Positions 53,289 through 62,970 of a stretch of DNA of 64,000 nt are shown here, in pieces. This stretch comes from a virus, in the IMG/VR virus record IMGVR_UViG_3300010373_000006, positions 1 through 64,000 of that record; one strand, 5' to 3'. The translations under genes and the position numbers were made by a program. Position 1 is the first letter of the stretch, and each line of letters opens with the position of its first letter. The notes under the pieces were generated by a model, which saw nothing but the letters and a program-made list of their open reading frames with translations, was not told where the DNA came from and did no database searches.

Positions 53289-55553
53289 ATGGCAAGCGCA
53301 AGCAATATTCGCGCAGGCCGCGCGTTCGTCGAACTCGGCAGCACCGACGTCAATTTCAACAAGGGGCTCGACAAGGCCCTGCGCCGGATTCAGACGTTCG
53401 GGCGCAGCGTTGCCACGATCGGCCAACGTGTTGTGCAAGGCGGCATCTTCGCCGCTACGCCGTTCGCGCTGGCCGGGAAGTCCTTTGCGTCGTACGAGCA
53501 GGCGATGGCGCGTGTCAAGGCCATCACCAACGCTACCGGCGACCAGTTCTCCGCGCTGGGCAACCTCGCGAAGAAACTCGGTCGCGATACGCAGTTCTCG
53601 GCCGCTGACGCTGCGAAAGCGATGGGTAACTTCGCGCAGGCTGGATTCTCGGTCAACGAGATTCTGAAAGCCACCGGGCCGACACTCGACCTCGCCGCAA
53701 CCGCTCAGATCGGCATCGCCGAGGCGGGTGACATCGCAGCGAAGATCCTCCGCGGGATGGGACTCGATGTGAGCCAACTGTCGGGCGTGATCGACGTTCT
53801 CGCGAAGGCCGCGACGACCAGTAATACCGATATCGTCATGCTTGGCGATGCGTTCAAATTCGTTGGCCCCGTTGCGAAGTCCGCGGGCGTTTCGCTGGAG
53901 GAAATCACCGCCGCGATCCAACTGCTGTCGAACGCCGGCATTCAGGGCGAACTCGCGGGAACAAGCCTCCGCGGCATCCTTCTAAGCCTGACATCGCCGT
54001 CCGAAAAGGCGGAAAAGGAACTCGCCAAGCTCGGCATCCGAATCAAGGACGGCAAGGGCGATTTCGTCGGGCTCATCAGTGTAGTCGGGCAACTGCAAAA
54101 AGCGCTTGCCGGCATGGGCAACGCACAGCGGCTCGAAATCCTCGGCCACATCTTCCCCGACCGTCAAGCCGCCGGCGCTATGGAACTCGTGGCGCAGGGA
54201 GCCGATCATCTCGCCTCCGCGACCAAGGCTCTGGGCGGCGCGGCCGGGACTGCGGCACGTGTGGCTGCCGTGCAGCTCGACACAATGTCAGGCGCTGCTG
54301 AAATGGTCATGTCCTCTCTCGAAGGGCTTGGCCTGGAAGTCGGCGAGGCGCTGAACCCCGTTCTCCGCAAGGCCGCGACATTCCTGGTTGACCTGCTCAA
54401 CGCGCTCGCAGCGACCGCCAAGGCTAGCCCCGATTTGATTATCGGGATGGCGAAGACAGTAGCCGTGAGCATCGCGGCCGGCGCAGCGATCGCGGGCCTC
54501 GGCGTCGCATTGAGCACAGCAGGTGCCGCTCTCGCCGTGATCCTTTCGCCGCTCGGCATAATCGCAACTGCGCTCGGCGCGGGAGTGGCCGCGTGGGCGA
54601 AATGGACCGAGGGAGGACAACTCGCGATCGCTGGGTTCCTTCCGCTCTTGGACAGCATGAAAGAAACCGCGACCACGACGTTCAAGGCGATCAGCGACGC
54701 GCTCAAGGGCGGTGATCTGGCGCTCGCGGGCAAGGTTCTCTGGGCGGGTCTCAGAGTCGAATTCCTCAAAGGCAAAAACTATGTGATGGATGTATTTTCA
54801 GAAATCGCGATGTTTGCAAAGAACACATGGAGCGATATCAGTCCCGAGTTCGACAAGACGCTCGTGAATGCGTTTTTCGGAATTCTGCATACATGGGTTG
54901 ATGTCAGCGACGCGATGGTCACGACATTTAATCAGGCACTTGAAGAGATGGCCAAGAACGTTGTTGCGATGTTCGTTGGGCCGATCGGCGAGGCTCTTGG
55001 CGCTGCGCTAGGAGTCGATCTCGTAACTCCGCTGAAGAACGTCGGAGTTCTCGAATCTGACGAAAAGAAGGCGTTCCGCGAGGACAGACGGCAGACGCGG
55101 CATGAGCAGTTGAATCAAGACAATCAGGGCATTCTTAATGATATCGACGCCGAGGAACAGGACAACGCCCGGCGTCACGCGGAAGAGCGCGCGTTCGACC
55201 CAGGCATTGAGCAGCGCCGGACCGATCTCCAGAAGGCTCAGGACGAACTCAACGCACTCACTCAGGAGGCCGCCAAAGAGGCGTCGCGCGTCACGTCAAG
55301 CACTGGCCCCACGACCACATTCCCGTCGCAACCCAGGAGTCCAGGCGAACTCCCCGACGTCGAGGAGAACGTGAGGGCCGCGGTTCGCAAGGGCGAATCC
55401 ATCGGCACGTTCAACGCCTCTGCGGTCAGCCGGCTGGGCGCTGGCAAGTCTCTCACATCGCTGATGGAAAACCAGATCAAGGCAACCGAGTCCGTGGAAA
55501 AACAACTCGCCAAACTCAATGAGAAGGCCCGCCGCGGCCTGGCATTCGGCTAA
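53289..55553 (+). CDS. tail tape measure protein
   Basis: The 754-residue product has the TP901-1-type tape measure core (MARVKAITNATGDQFSALGN, ADAAKAMGNFAQAGFSVNEI, EITAAIQLLSNAGIQGELAG, TSLRGILLSLTSPSEKAEKE), hydrophobic segments near residues 385-440 and a long charged coiled-coil end. It sets tail length; by the usual rule of about 1.5 angstrom per residue the tail would be roughly 110 nm. Confidence 0.92.
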   Translation: MASASNIRAGRAFVELGSTDVNFNKGLDKALRRIQTFGRSVATIGQRVVQGGIFAATPFALAGKSFASYEQAMARVKAITNATGDQFSALGNLAKKLGRDTQFSAADAAKAMGNFAQAGFSVNEILKATGPTLDLAATAQIGIAEAGDIAAKILRGMGLDVSQLSGVIDVLAKAATTSNTDIVMLGDAFKFVGPVAKSAGVSLEEITAAIQLLSNAGIQGELAGTSLRGILLSLTSPSEKAEKELAKLGIRIKDGKGDFVGLISVVGQLQKALAGMGNAQRLEILGHIFPDRQAAGAMELVAQGADHLASATKALGGAAGTAARVAAVQLDTMSGAAEMVMSSLEGLGLEVGEALNPVLRKAATFLVDLLNALAATAKASPDLIIGMAKTVAVSIAAGAAIAGLGVALSTAGAALAVILSPLGIIATALGAGVAAWAKWTEGGQLAIAGFLPLLDSMKETATTTFKAISDALKGGDLALAGKVLWAGLRVEFLKGKNYVMDVFSEIAMFAKNTWSDISPEFDKTLVNAFFGILHTWVDVSDAMVTTFNQALEEMAKNVVAMFVGPIGEALGAALGVDLVTPLKNVGVLESDEKKAFREDRRQTRHEQLNQDNQGILNDIDAEEQDNARRHAEERAFDPGIEQRRTDLQKAQDELNALTQEAAKEASRVTSSTGPTTTFPSQPRSPGELPDVEENVRAAVRKGESIGTFNASAVSRLGAGKSLTSLMENQIKATESVEKQLAKLNEKARRGLAFG

Positions 55554-55556
55554 TCC

Positions 55557-56366
55557 ATGTCCGCAACGATCAGCGAAGTCACCAAGTCTCGGCCCTTCAC
55601 CTATGGAGGGACTACCGAGCAGACGGTTATTTATATTATCGTCGGGACTACCGATGACGCCGAAGTCTATAGCCTGCTCGGCTCGACTGCGCCCACCGTT
55701 TTCAATGGGCTCATCCGCGAGAACTACGAGGGTGAACCGCTCGGCAATGGCGTGTGGATCGGCCGCGTCACGTATCAGAAAATCAATAATAATAATGAAT
55801 ACACGTTCAAGACAGGCGGCGGTACACAGAAGATTACGCAGGCGCTTCATACGACGATCTATGACTTTGTGACCGGCTATGATTACTACGGCGATGACGT
55901 CGGCACTGGCCCCGACTTCGGCGGCGCGATTGGCGTCGATGGTGACAAGGTTGAAGGCGTGGACATCACGGTCCCGGCGTACGAGTTCAGCGAAACCCAC
56001 TACATCGCCGAGGCGTCGGTCACAGACACGTACAAGCAAACGCTTGCGGAACTCACGGGCAAGGTCTGCAATAGCGCCTTCAAGGGATTCCAGGGCGGCG
56101 AGGTGATCTTCAACGGTGCCACCGGGGCACTGCGCGGGGATGGCCAGTGGGGAATCACATTCGACTTCGCGGTATCGCGCAACGCCAGCGGCCTCGAAGT
56201 GGGTGGCATCACCGGAATTGACAAGGATGGATGGGATTACCTGTGGGTCTACTACGAGGACTTCGAGGATGAGGCCGCGTACGCAATCGTCAAGCGACCC
56301 GTCGCGGTCTACGTCTCGCAGGTCTACTATCGTGCCGACTTCTCGGCGCTCGGTATCGGGACGTAA
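55557..56366 (+). CDS. tail tip protein candidate, 269 aa
   Basis: A beta-rich acidic protein (RPFTYGGTTEQTVIYIIVGT, IGVDGDKVEGVDITVPAYEF) directly after the tape measure, where distal tail or baseplate hub proteins are encoded. The family is not recognised; the role is by position. Confidence 0.55.
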   Translation: MSATISEVTKSRPFTYGGTTEQTVIYIIVGTTDDAEVYSLLGSTAPTVFNGLIRENYEGEPLGNGVWIGRVTYQKINNNNEYTFKTGGGTQKITQALHTTIYDFVTGYDYYGDDVGTGPDFGGAIGVDGDKVEGVDITVPAYEFSETHYIAEASVTDTYKQTLAELTGKVCNSAFKGFQGGEVIFNGATGALRGDGQWGITFDFAVSRNASGLEVGGITGIDKDGWDYLWVYYEDFEDEAAYAIVKRPVAVYVSQVYYRADFSALGIGT

Positions 56367-56384
56367 CGGGAGGCCAGTTCTCGC

Positions 56385-57428
56385 ATGCCGCCTCCCGAAT
56401 CCCTGAAGCACGTCCGGCCCGGTCAACTTTGGGCACCACCGGACGCAACGACCTGGAACGCATTGGTTGACGCCGGGCGCGCCAATCAGCTCCAGCAATA
56501 CGACCAGACGCGGGACGGAAACCCCGTCTTTCGGCAGGGCGACATCATCCGCGTCAAGAACGTCGCGGGGCTCGATCTGCTGCGCAATTCAATTGTGGGC
56601 CTGCAAGAGCCGATCTTCCTGCCGACGACCGACAAGAGCCGTGCAACGAATGCGTTTGTCCGCGAGGTGACGTTCCGCGGTACGATCCCTTCGAGCACGT
56701 TCCAAGGCAAGTTTGCCGTGCTGCTCGATCCCATCGGCATCGGCAAAATTGGACGCGCCTACGTCGCGGGCGTGTGCCCGGTCAAGGTCAACATCCGAAG
56801 CGCAGGCGATACGTGCTGTGATGTCGAGAACGACGACACGACACAACTCTACTCGATGAGCCAGGGAGGCTCAGCCCAGATCCTATGGGCGCAGAAGCAA
56901 GAGATGGACGATCCGACCGGCCCACAGTGGGCTTACGTTCGGTTGGGAACGAACTGTCGAATCTGCTGCCATTCGTCGAGTTCATCGTCAACGTCGACCT
57001 CACAAGGCTGCCCAAACGATTGTGGCAACTGCGGCACAACCCAGGCTCCATGCGAATTCCCGGCGCTGGTAAGCCGTATTCAGGAGATCATGCCACCGCA
57101 CGTCCCTAACGGCCAGTGCATGAATGCACAATACAACATGGTGTACCAGGGAAATTGCACCTGGCATGCGCCAACCGGGGATACCGGCGACGAGTCATGT
57201 CCGCCGGGTCAACTCCCGCACTACCCGCAAAACACAACAGCCGCAACGCTCTTTCATAGCGGCGACCACTGGGTATTTTTCCTGTCTGATGGCTTTCATT
57301 ATGCGGAATGGGACGGACCCGCGCTAGGGTGTTTTGTGGCCCAGGACTATCATCCCGCCACCACATTGAGCGCCTTGAGTCAGGAACCCGATCCCGGCGC
57401 GTCCGTATTCTTCAATACCGGCGCATGA
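56385..57428 (+). CDS. Cys-rich tail-region protein
   Basis: The 347-residue product has an N-terminal beta-rich domain (PDATTWNALVDAGR, IVGLQEPIFLPTTDK), a Ser-rich hinge with Cys residues at about 200-225 (CRICCHSSSSSSTSTS, CPNDCGNCG), and a C-terminal domain with further Cys. The hinge resembles one found in planctomycete virion or host surface proteins. It may be a tail fibre or adhesin. Confidence 0.55.
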   Translation: MPPPESLKHVRPGQLWAPPDATTWNALVDAGRANQLQQYDQTRDGNPVFRQGDIIRVKNVAGLDLLRNSIVGLQEPIFLPTTDKSRATNAFVREVTFRGTIPSSTFQGKFAVLLDPIGIGKIGRAYVAGVCPVKVNIRSAGDTCCDVENDDTTQLYSMSQGGSAQILWAQKQEMDDPTGPQWAYVRLGTNCRICCHSSSSSSTSTSQGCPNDCGNCGTTQAPCEFPALVSRIQEIMPPHVPNGQCMNAQYNMVYQGNCTWHAPTGDTGDESCPPGQLPHYPQNTTAATLFHSGDHWVFFLSDGFHYAEWDGPALGCFVAQDYHPATTLSALSQEPDPGASVFFNTGA

Positions 57429-57432
57429 GACC

Positions 57433-58635
57433 ATGAGCGAACACAAGTGCACTTGCATGTCTCCTGGCTGGTGTCCGGTCTTCAACCGCCCTGTCATGGG
57501 TCGCGTTTTCGACCTGTGCCGAGGCGAGGCCGGCGTTGATATGCAGATGAGGGAAAAGGTTATCGAGCACTGGCGGACGTTCAAGGACCGTCAAGACCGC
57601 AGTATCGTCGACGCGCCCGGCGGCTGCGATGATTCACACAATGCCGATGATCACTACGCGCTCTCATTCTCGAAGCACGGCCGGATGTCCCTGCACGACG
57701 CGCGCGGCGAGGCCGACGATTCGCTGCGCGATCAGTATCCCGGCGTGTGGTACTTCCTCGGAGGCGGCCCAAGTCTCGCCGATGTCGACCTGTCTACACT
57801 CACTGGGCGGCAAGTGCTGGCGGTTAACTCGTGCTGCGAACTCTTCCCGCAACCTACCGTGTGGCTCGGCGTCGACCAGCCCGACGATCCGCCCGATCGA
57901 TTCCGTGGCGTGCCGTGGGAAGATGCGAGCGTGATCAAGTTCCTGCCTCGCGCATGGGCGGGATGCGACGCGGGTGGCGAGTTTACCTATGAGCGGCTGA
58001 ACACGCATTTCTTCCTGCGCAACCATCGGTTCGACGCTGGGCAGTTCCTGAGCGAGCGTAGCGTGAACTGGGGAGCCGACGCACCCTACGGCTCGGGGCG
58101 TAGCGTGATGCTCGCGGCCTTGAAACTGCTCTGGTATCTGGGGGCATCGCGTATCGTTTTGCTAGGCGTCGACTGGCACATGGACCCCGCGAGACCCTAT
58201 GCACACTCCGCACCGAAGGATGAAGTAGGCTGCGCGTCGAACAACGACAAGTTCCGCATCCTCGAAGCCCGCTTCCGCATCCTCGGTCCGATCCTCGAAC
58301 GAGCCGGGATGACCGTCGTGAACGCGACGGAACGAAGCCGCCTTGAGGCGTTCCCGCGAACCACGCTGGATTACGAGCTCCGTAGCGAAGCGATGTTCAC
58401 CGAGCGGAAGGTCGCGAGCCTGACGCCGGAGGAGACCGCGACCCGAAGCGCTCAAGCGGTCGCGTCGATGAAATACAGCCGCGAGCAGACTGCGAGGGCG
58501 AAAGCGTGCCCGTTCCGCGATTGCAAGACGTGCAACGGCGAGGCGGCGTGCAGCTCAGGGAAGGGCAATCTCGCGGGCGGTTCGCGATCCACACTCGACC
58601 ACTGCCGGGAGTGCATCATGGATCTGGTCATCTAA
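57433..58635 (+). CDS. DUF115/MAF-like glycan-transfer protein
   Basis: The 400-residue product has a Rossmann-like core, YFLGGGPSLADVDLSTLTGR followed by VLAVNSCCELFPQPTVWLGV, and IVLLGVDWHM further on, the pattern of DUF115/motility-associated and related sialyltransferase-like proteins. N- and C-terminal cysteine clusters (CTCMSPGWC; CPFRDCKTCNGEAAC) are added. It begins a row of seven overlapping modification genes. The substrate is unknown. Confidence 0.65.
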   Translation: MSEHKCTCMSPGWCPVFNRPVMGRVFDLCRGEAGVDMQMREKVIEHWRTFKDRQDRSIVDAPGGCDDSHNADDHYALSFSKHGRMSLHDARGEADDSLRDQYPGVWYFLGGGPSLADVDLSTLTGRQVLAVNSCCELFPQPTVWLGVDQPDDPPDRFRGVPWEDASVIKFLPRAWAGCDAGGEFTYERLNTHFFLRNHRFDAGQFLSERSVNWGADAPYGSGRSVMLAALKLLWYLGASRIVLLGVDWHMDPARPYAHSAPKDEVGCASNNDKFRILEARFRILGPILERAGMTVVNATERSRLEAFPRTTLDYELRSEAMFTERKVASLTPEETATRSAQAVASMKYSREQTARAKACPFRDCKTCNGEAACSSGKGNLAGGSRSTLDHCRECIMDLVI

Positions 58636-58638
58636 ACG

Positions 58639-59313
58639 ATGCTGTACATCCTCACCCCAACCGATCAACGTCCGGTCGCGTTCGCACTCCTCGAAAAGTG
58701 GCTCGGCGCGCAGGACTGGTCCGGACCGTTTCGGTGGATCGTCGGCACTCGCGACGCATCGCCGTATGCCTTTAGGATGAATCAAATTGTCGTGGAGCGC
58801 GAAGACACGAAGGCGCTTCATCCGCTGTGCTCAAACCTGCTCGCATGCTTCGACGCCCTGGACATCGAGCCGGGCGATTTGGCGCTGATCTGCGAAGACG
58901 ACGATTACTACGCGCAGGAGTATCTGCGCCGGCTCGTTTCGCTGGCCGATGGCGTATCGCTCGCAGGGCAGTCCCTTGCGCGGTATTACCATGTCGGCTC
59001 GCGTCGATATCAACAGAACCACAACACGGCGCATGCGTCGCTCTGCCAGACGGCTTTCCGGGCGGACGTGCTGCCGCTGCTGAGAGAGATTTGCCTGCGC
59101 GGGAATCCGTCGATCGACAGGCGACTATGGGACGAATGGCGCGGAACGAAGCGGTTGGAGCCGTCGCAACACCATATCGGATGCAAGGGCCTGCCGGGCA
59201 TCAAGGGCGTTGGCCTGGGGCACCGGGCGCACTTTGGGCGGTCGGATGCTGATGGACGCATGGCGGTGGAGTGGGGGTTGCCGAGGGAGTATGATCGGTT
59301 CAGGTGGAAATGA
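58639..59313 (+). CDS. GT-A glycosyltransferase
   Basis: The 224-residue product is a nucleotide-sugar-type transferase: an N-terminal strand-loop (MLYILTPTDQRP) and the acidic metal motif in ALICEDDDYYAQEYL near residues 82-96. It follows the DUF115-like gene after 3 bases. Donor and acceptor are not predictable. Confidence 0.65.
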   Translation: MLYILTPTDQRPVAFALLEKWLGAQDWSGPFRWIVGTRDASPYAFRMNQIVVEREDTKALHPLCSNLLACFDALDIEPGDLALICEDDDYYAQEYLRRLVSLADGVSLAGQSLARYYHVGSRRYQQNHNTAHASLCQTAFRADVLPLLREICLRGNPSIDRRLWDEWRGTKRLEPSQHHIGCKGLPGIKGVGLGHRAHFGRSDADGRMAVEWGLPREYDRFRWK

Positions 59314-59320
59314 GAGACCA

Positions 59321-60295
59321 ATGATGCATTCGATTCCGTCAACAATGGTTCCTCCCAGCAAGGCGCGTCCCGGAATCTGGCGGGGCGGTATCTTGCAGAT
59401 CATGGTCACGCGCGCATGTGATCTCGCTTGCCACCACTGTACGCAGGGAAGCAATCTGGGCGGCAAGCCCGTTATCATGACACCCGACGAGTTCGAGCAA
59501 GCCGTAGTCAGTATGGCAGGCTACTTCGGGGTCGTCGGCGTGTTTGGCGGCAACCCCACGATTTCGCCCCACTTCAGCGAGTATTGCCGAATCCTTCGCA
59601 AGCACGTTCCGTTCGGCCAGCGAGGATTGTGGTGCAACAACCTGAGAGGAAAAGGCGCGGACGCTCGGGTGACCTTCAACCCGAGGCACTCGAACATCAA
59701 CGTACATCTGAACTCTGACGCACACGCCGAGTTTGTCCGAGACTGGCCGGAATCGGTTCCGTACCTCAAGGGGAATGACCGGGATAGTGTGCATAGTTCA
59801 CCCTGGGTGGCCATGAAGGACGTCGAGTCCGACGAGTCGAAGCGATGGGCGATGATCGGCGCTTGCGACGTAAATCAGCACTGGTCAGCCCTCATCGGCC
59901 TGGTTCCGGGGCGTGGCCTGAGAGCGTTCTTTTGCGAAATCGCATACGCGCAGGCCGCGTTGCACGCGGATAACCCCGATTGGGACGGGACCGGGCGGCC
60001 CATGCCTGATACGGGGCTCGAAGTCGTACCAGGATGGTGGCGCAGGCCGATGGCGGATTACGAGCACCAGGTCCGCACGCACTGCCACAACTGCGGAATT
60101 CCCCTGCGTCGGAAAGGGCAACTTGCGATCGGTGGAGAAAAGGAAGAGTTCAGCGAGACCCACCGGCACATTGCAAGACCGAAAATCAAGAGCCGGCCCG
60201 TCGAGTTTGTGCAACTCGGTGGTATCGTCTCACGCCCGACGAGACCGGCGACGCAATACCTTCCAAATGTCACACCGGGGTACAGGGGCCAATGA
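59321..60295 (+). CDS. radical SAM enzyme
   Basis: ATG 59321; 324 residues. The cluster motif is C33-x3-C37-x2-C40 (RACDLACHHCTQGSN), followed by GVFGGNPTISPHFSEY in place of the usual G-G-E-P. A C-terminal C-H-N-C pair (THCHNCGIPL) could hold a second metal site. It is expected to start radical chemistry on a sugar or peptide; the neighbours suggest a glycan or virion modification. Confidence 0.75.
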   Translation: MMHSIPSTMVPPSKARPGIWRGGILQIMVTRACDLACHHCTQGSNLGGKPVIMTPDEFEQAVVSMAGYFGVVGVFGGNPTISPHFSEYCRILRKHVPFGQRGLWCNNLRGKGADARVTFNPRHSNINVHLNSDAHAEFVRDWPESVPYLKGNDRDSVHSSPWVAMKDVESDESKRWAMIGACDVNQHWSALIGLVPGRGLRAFFCEIAYAQAALHADNPDWDGTGRPMPDTGLEVVPGWWRRPMADYEHQVRTHCHNCGIPLRRKGQLAIGGEKEEFSETHRHIARPKIKSRPVEFVQLGGIVSRPTRPATQYLPNVTPGYRGQ

Positions 60296-61014
60296 TGACC
60301 GCTCGATACCCCTGCGGCTGCGTCAACGTGCGCCACGCACCCACCGGCGCCTTCCGCTGTCTCTCGAAGTGCGCTCATCATCGCGCCATGCAGATGAGCC
60401 CGGTCATGCTGGACGAAGCGTACTACACGAAACTCGGCGTCCTGAAGGATGGGAAACTGGCCGAGACGAACCACGTCGCAGAACTGAGGGAGGCGCTGGG
60501 AGAATGGCCGTCCCCAAAGAATTATCGAGCGACCGCGAGCAATCCATATCCTGTTGCCATCGAGTTGGGCTGTGGCGCAAGCCCCTATGTCGGCAGCCTG
60601 ATCGGCGCTGGATTCTGGTACTTGGGAATCGACCAATCCCGATGGGCTGTTGATTGGGTCGAAACCATTGACCCGCGATCGAAAACTGTCGCGCGCGATG
60701 TCGACGAGTTCCTGATCGCGACCGAAGCCAAATCGTCCGTTCCTCTAATACTCGCCGCCCACGTCTTCGAGCACCTTCCGGACGCGCCTTCTTCCATCCG
60801 TAAGGCTGCGCAAGCGCTCATGCCCGGCGGCGAGTTCTGGATCGTCGTTCCCGACGACAGCGACCCAGTGAATCCCGATCACTTGTGGTTCTTCAACGAA
60901 GCGTCATTACGCCGAACCGTCGAACTCGCGGGCCTGACGGTCCTTCGCCTCGAGACCCGCCGCTACATCGCACGCGAAAACTTCCTCTACCTTCGGGCTA
61001 TCAAACCACAGTGA
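60292..61014 (+). CDS. AdoMet methyltransferase with N-terminal Cys cluster
   Basis: ATG 60292 overlaps the previous stop. The 240-residue product starts with CGCVNVRHAPTGAFRCLSKC, then has the class I motif VAIELGCGASPYVGSLIGAG, YLGIDQSRWAVDW, AAHVFEHLPDAPS and LMPGGEFWIVVPDD. It is a likely O- or C-methyltransferase of a sugar or small molecule. Confidence 0.75.
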   Translation: MMTARYPCGCVNVRHAPTGAFRCLSKCAHHRAMQMSPVMLDEAYYTKLGVLKDGKLAETNHVAELREALGEWPSPKNYRATASNPYPVAIELGCGASPYVGSLIGAGFWYLGIDQSRWAVDWVETIDPRSKTVARDVDEFLIATEAKSSVPLILAAHVFEHLPDAPSSIRKAAQALMPGGEFWIVVPDDSDPVNPDHLWFFNEASLRRTVELAGLTVLRLETRRYIARENFLYLRAIKPQ

Positions 61015-61538
61015 TCGTCTTCGGCATCGGCATGCCCAAAACCGGGACATGCTCGCTCACCGCCGCGCTAAACCGTCTCGGCGTCCCATGTCTTCACGAC
61101 CCAAGCCCGCACCAAGCCCGGCTCATCCTGCGCGGTGAGCGCGTCGAGCCCTACCAGGCGGCATGCGGGCATACGCTGTATCGCCAGTGGTATCGGCTCT
61201 ACGAGCGGTATCCTGCGGCGAAATTCGTGCTCACGAGCCGCCCAAAAGAGGAGTGGCTGACCTCGCGCGTCGCTCATGTCTACCGCGAACGCGTGGCCGG
61301 CGGCCCCTGGCAGCACATCGACACGAGACGGGACGCGAGCGACTACGACGCACACTACAGGGCGGTTCGGCGGTTCTTCGGCCGCCGGCCTGGCTTCGTC
61401 GAGTTGCCGCTAGGGAGCGGCTGGGCACCGCTGTGCGGTGTGCTTGGAATGCCCGAACCCGACGAGCCCTACCCGCACGAGAACACCGCAATCGGCGGCC
61501 TGAGACGACTGCTTTCCGCAATGGAAAACGCGCGTTGA
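61011..61538 (+). CDS. sulfotransferase
   Basis: GTG 61011 overlaps the previous stop. The 175-residue product has the PAPS-binding loop in GIGMPKTGTCSLTAALNRLG (residues 5-24) and the second PAPS motif in FVLTSRPKEEWLTSRV near residue 73. It is smaller than most sulfotransferases but both key motifs are present. It would transfer sulfate from PAPS to a hydroxyl, probably on the glycan made by the neighbouring enzymes. Confidence 0.75.
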   Translation: MIVFGIGMPKTGTCSLTAALNRLGVPCLHDPSPHQARLILRGERVEPYQAACGHTLYRQWYRLYERYPAAKFVLTSRPKEEWLTSRVAHVYRERVAGGPWQHIDTRRDASDYDAHYRAVRRFFGRRPGFVELPLGSGWAPLCGVLGMPEPDEPYPHENTAIGGLRRLLSAMENAR

Positions 61539-62143
61539 TCGAACTATCAACCGAGATCTCTCATCGCGTGGATTTCGCGCTGCTTTGCAATGCGCGCGGA
61601 TTCAAGGATGCGGTCGAGATCGGTACGGACCTCGGGCGGTTCGCGAAAGACTTCCTCGATAGGTTCAAAGGTAATTGGTTATTCTGCGTTGATCCTTACG
61701 AGCCGCATCCGGACTTTTCGTATGACCGGAGCGGAGACCTGATCGTTGCCGCACAGGCGCTTGCGCCGCATCACGGCCGGTTCCGATTCGTCCGCGCGCG
61801 GTCAACCGATGCCGTTGCGTGGGTGGCACGAGTGATCAGCCCTGAGTTTATTTATATCGACGGATCACACGAGGAGCCCGACGTTACGGCCGATTTGCTG
61901 GCGTGGTGGGACATCCTGCCGACGCGCGGCATGCTCGCGGGCCATGACTTCGACGACGATCACCCCGGCGTGATCGAGGCCGTCACCGCATTCGCCGGTG
62001 CGCGAAACCTGACCGTGAGGCTGACGCACGAAAAGGACGCGCCGCCATCCTGGTATATCTACAAGAAAGAACCGGAGATTCTGTTTCACCGATTCTTCAG
62101 GTTTGATGAGTCGGCGAACGCTGCGTACACGAGGGCCACGTGA
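61535..62143 (+). CDS. AdoMet methyltransferase, TTG start
   Basis: TTG 61535 overlaps the previous stop. The 202-residue product has VEIGTDLGRFAKDFLDRF, WLFCVDPYEP, PEFIYIDGSHEEPDVTADLL and MLAGHDFDDDHP, a Methyltransf_24-like pattern similar to the C-terminal half of the capsid-region fusion protein. It overlaps the next gene by 4 bp. Confidence 0.7.
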   Translation: MIELSTEISHRVDFALLCNARGFKDAVEIGTDLGRFAKDFLDRFKGNWLFCVDPYEPHPDFSYDRSGDLIVAAQALAPHHGRFRFVRARSTDAVAWVARVISPEFIYIDGSHEEPDVTADLLAWWDILPTRGMLAGHDFDDDHPGVIEAVTAFAGARNLTVRLTHEKDAPPSWYIYKKEPEILFHRFFRFDESANAAYTRAT

Positions 62144-62970
62144 TGCCAGAAATTCGCGGAATCACCATCGCCGTAGGCGCGCCCTACGCGTTCACGCTCG
62201 GGATCTGCCTGCCGCGCAACATGCGGCACTTCTCGGAGTGCACTGTGGTCACGACGCCCGACGACCACGCGGTGAAGGCCGTTGCGTCGAAGGTGCCCGG
62301 CGTGCGTGTCGTTGAGACGGATGAGTTTTTCGCGCATGGCGCGAAGTTCAACAAGGGGCTCGCGATGGAGCGCGGGTTTTCCGAAATGGGTCGACATGGA
62401 TGGATCTGGATATGGGACGCCGACTGTCTGTTTCCGGACTTCGTCCCATTCGAGCGTCTCCAGTTCGGCAAGCTTCACGGCTGCCGCCGCCGCATCCTTC
62501 AAGACCCGCGACGCTGGCATACTGGGCTTCCGTGGTCCGCGTGTCCGCCGTGCCGCAACGAAGGGCCGATCGGGTTCACGCAAATCTTTCATGCCGACGA
62601 CCCGGTCGTCAAGGATCGGCAGCCCTGGTACGACGTGAGTTTCGGCCACGCAGGCGGAGGGGACGCGGCGTTTTTGCGGCACTGGACGGGCGATAAACAT
62701 GTCGCGTTGCCGATGGACGTACTGCATCTCGGTCCGCGCGACACGAATTGGTTCGGGACCGACGAAGCGTCACGTCAACTTATGTCGGAATTTGTCGTGC
62801 GTAATCGCTGGACGAAGCGACGACCAGAACTGAACGGCAAGCACCCTGACGAATCCGTGTCGATCCCGCATCGTGTTCACGTTCCCGGCTACGGGATCAG
62901 CGATTTCGAGTTGCCATTCGTCCGTCACCGACAGCAAGCGGAACAGACGTCGATTACCACTGCACCCTGA
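62140..62970 (+). CDS. GT-A glycosyltransferase
   Basis: GTG 62140 (or ATG 62143); 276 residues. ITIAVGAPYAFTLGICLPRN begins the fold and IWIWDADCLFPDFVPF carries the D-x-D metal motif near residue 94. The C-terminal part has H-x-G and R-D-T-N-W segments. It is the last gene of the modification row; its end overlaps a minus-strand gene by 17 bp. Confidence 0.7.
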   Translation: MMPEIRGITIAVGAPYAFTLGICLPRNMRHFSECTVVTTPDDHAVKAVASKVPGVRVVETDEFFAHGAKFNKGLAMERGFSEMGRHGWIWIWDADCLFPDFVPFERLQFGKLHGCRRRILQDPRRWHTGLPWSACPPCRNEGPIGFTQIFHADDPVVKDRQPWYDVSFGHAGGGDAAFLRHWTGDKHVALPMDVLHLGPRDTNWFGTDEASRQLMSEFVVRNRWTKRRPELNGKHPDESVSIPHRVHVPGYGISDFELPFVRHRQQAEQTSITTAP

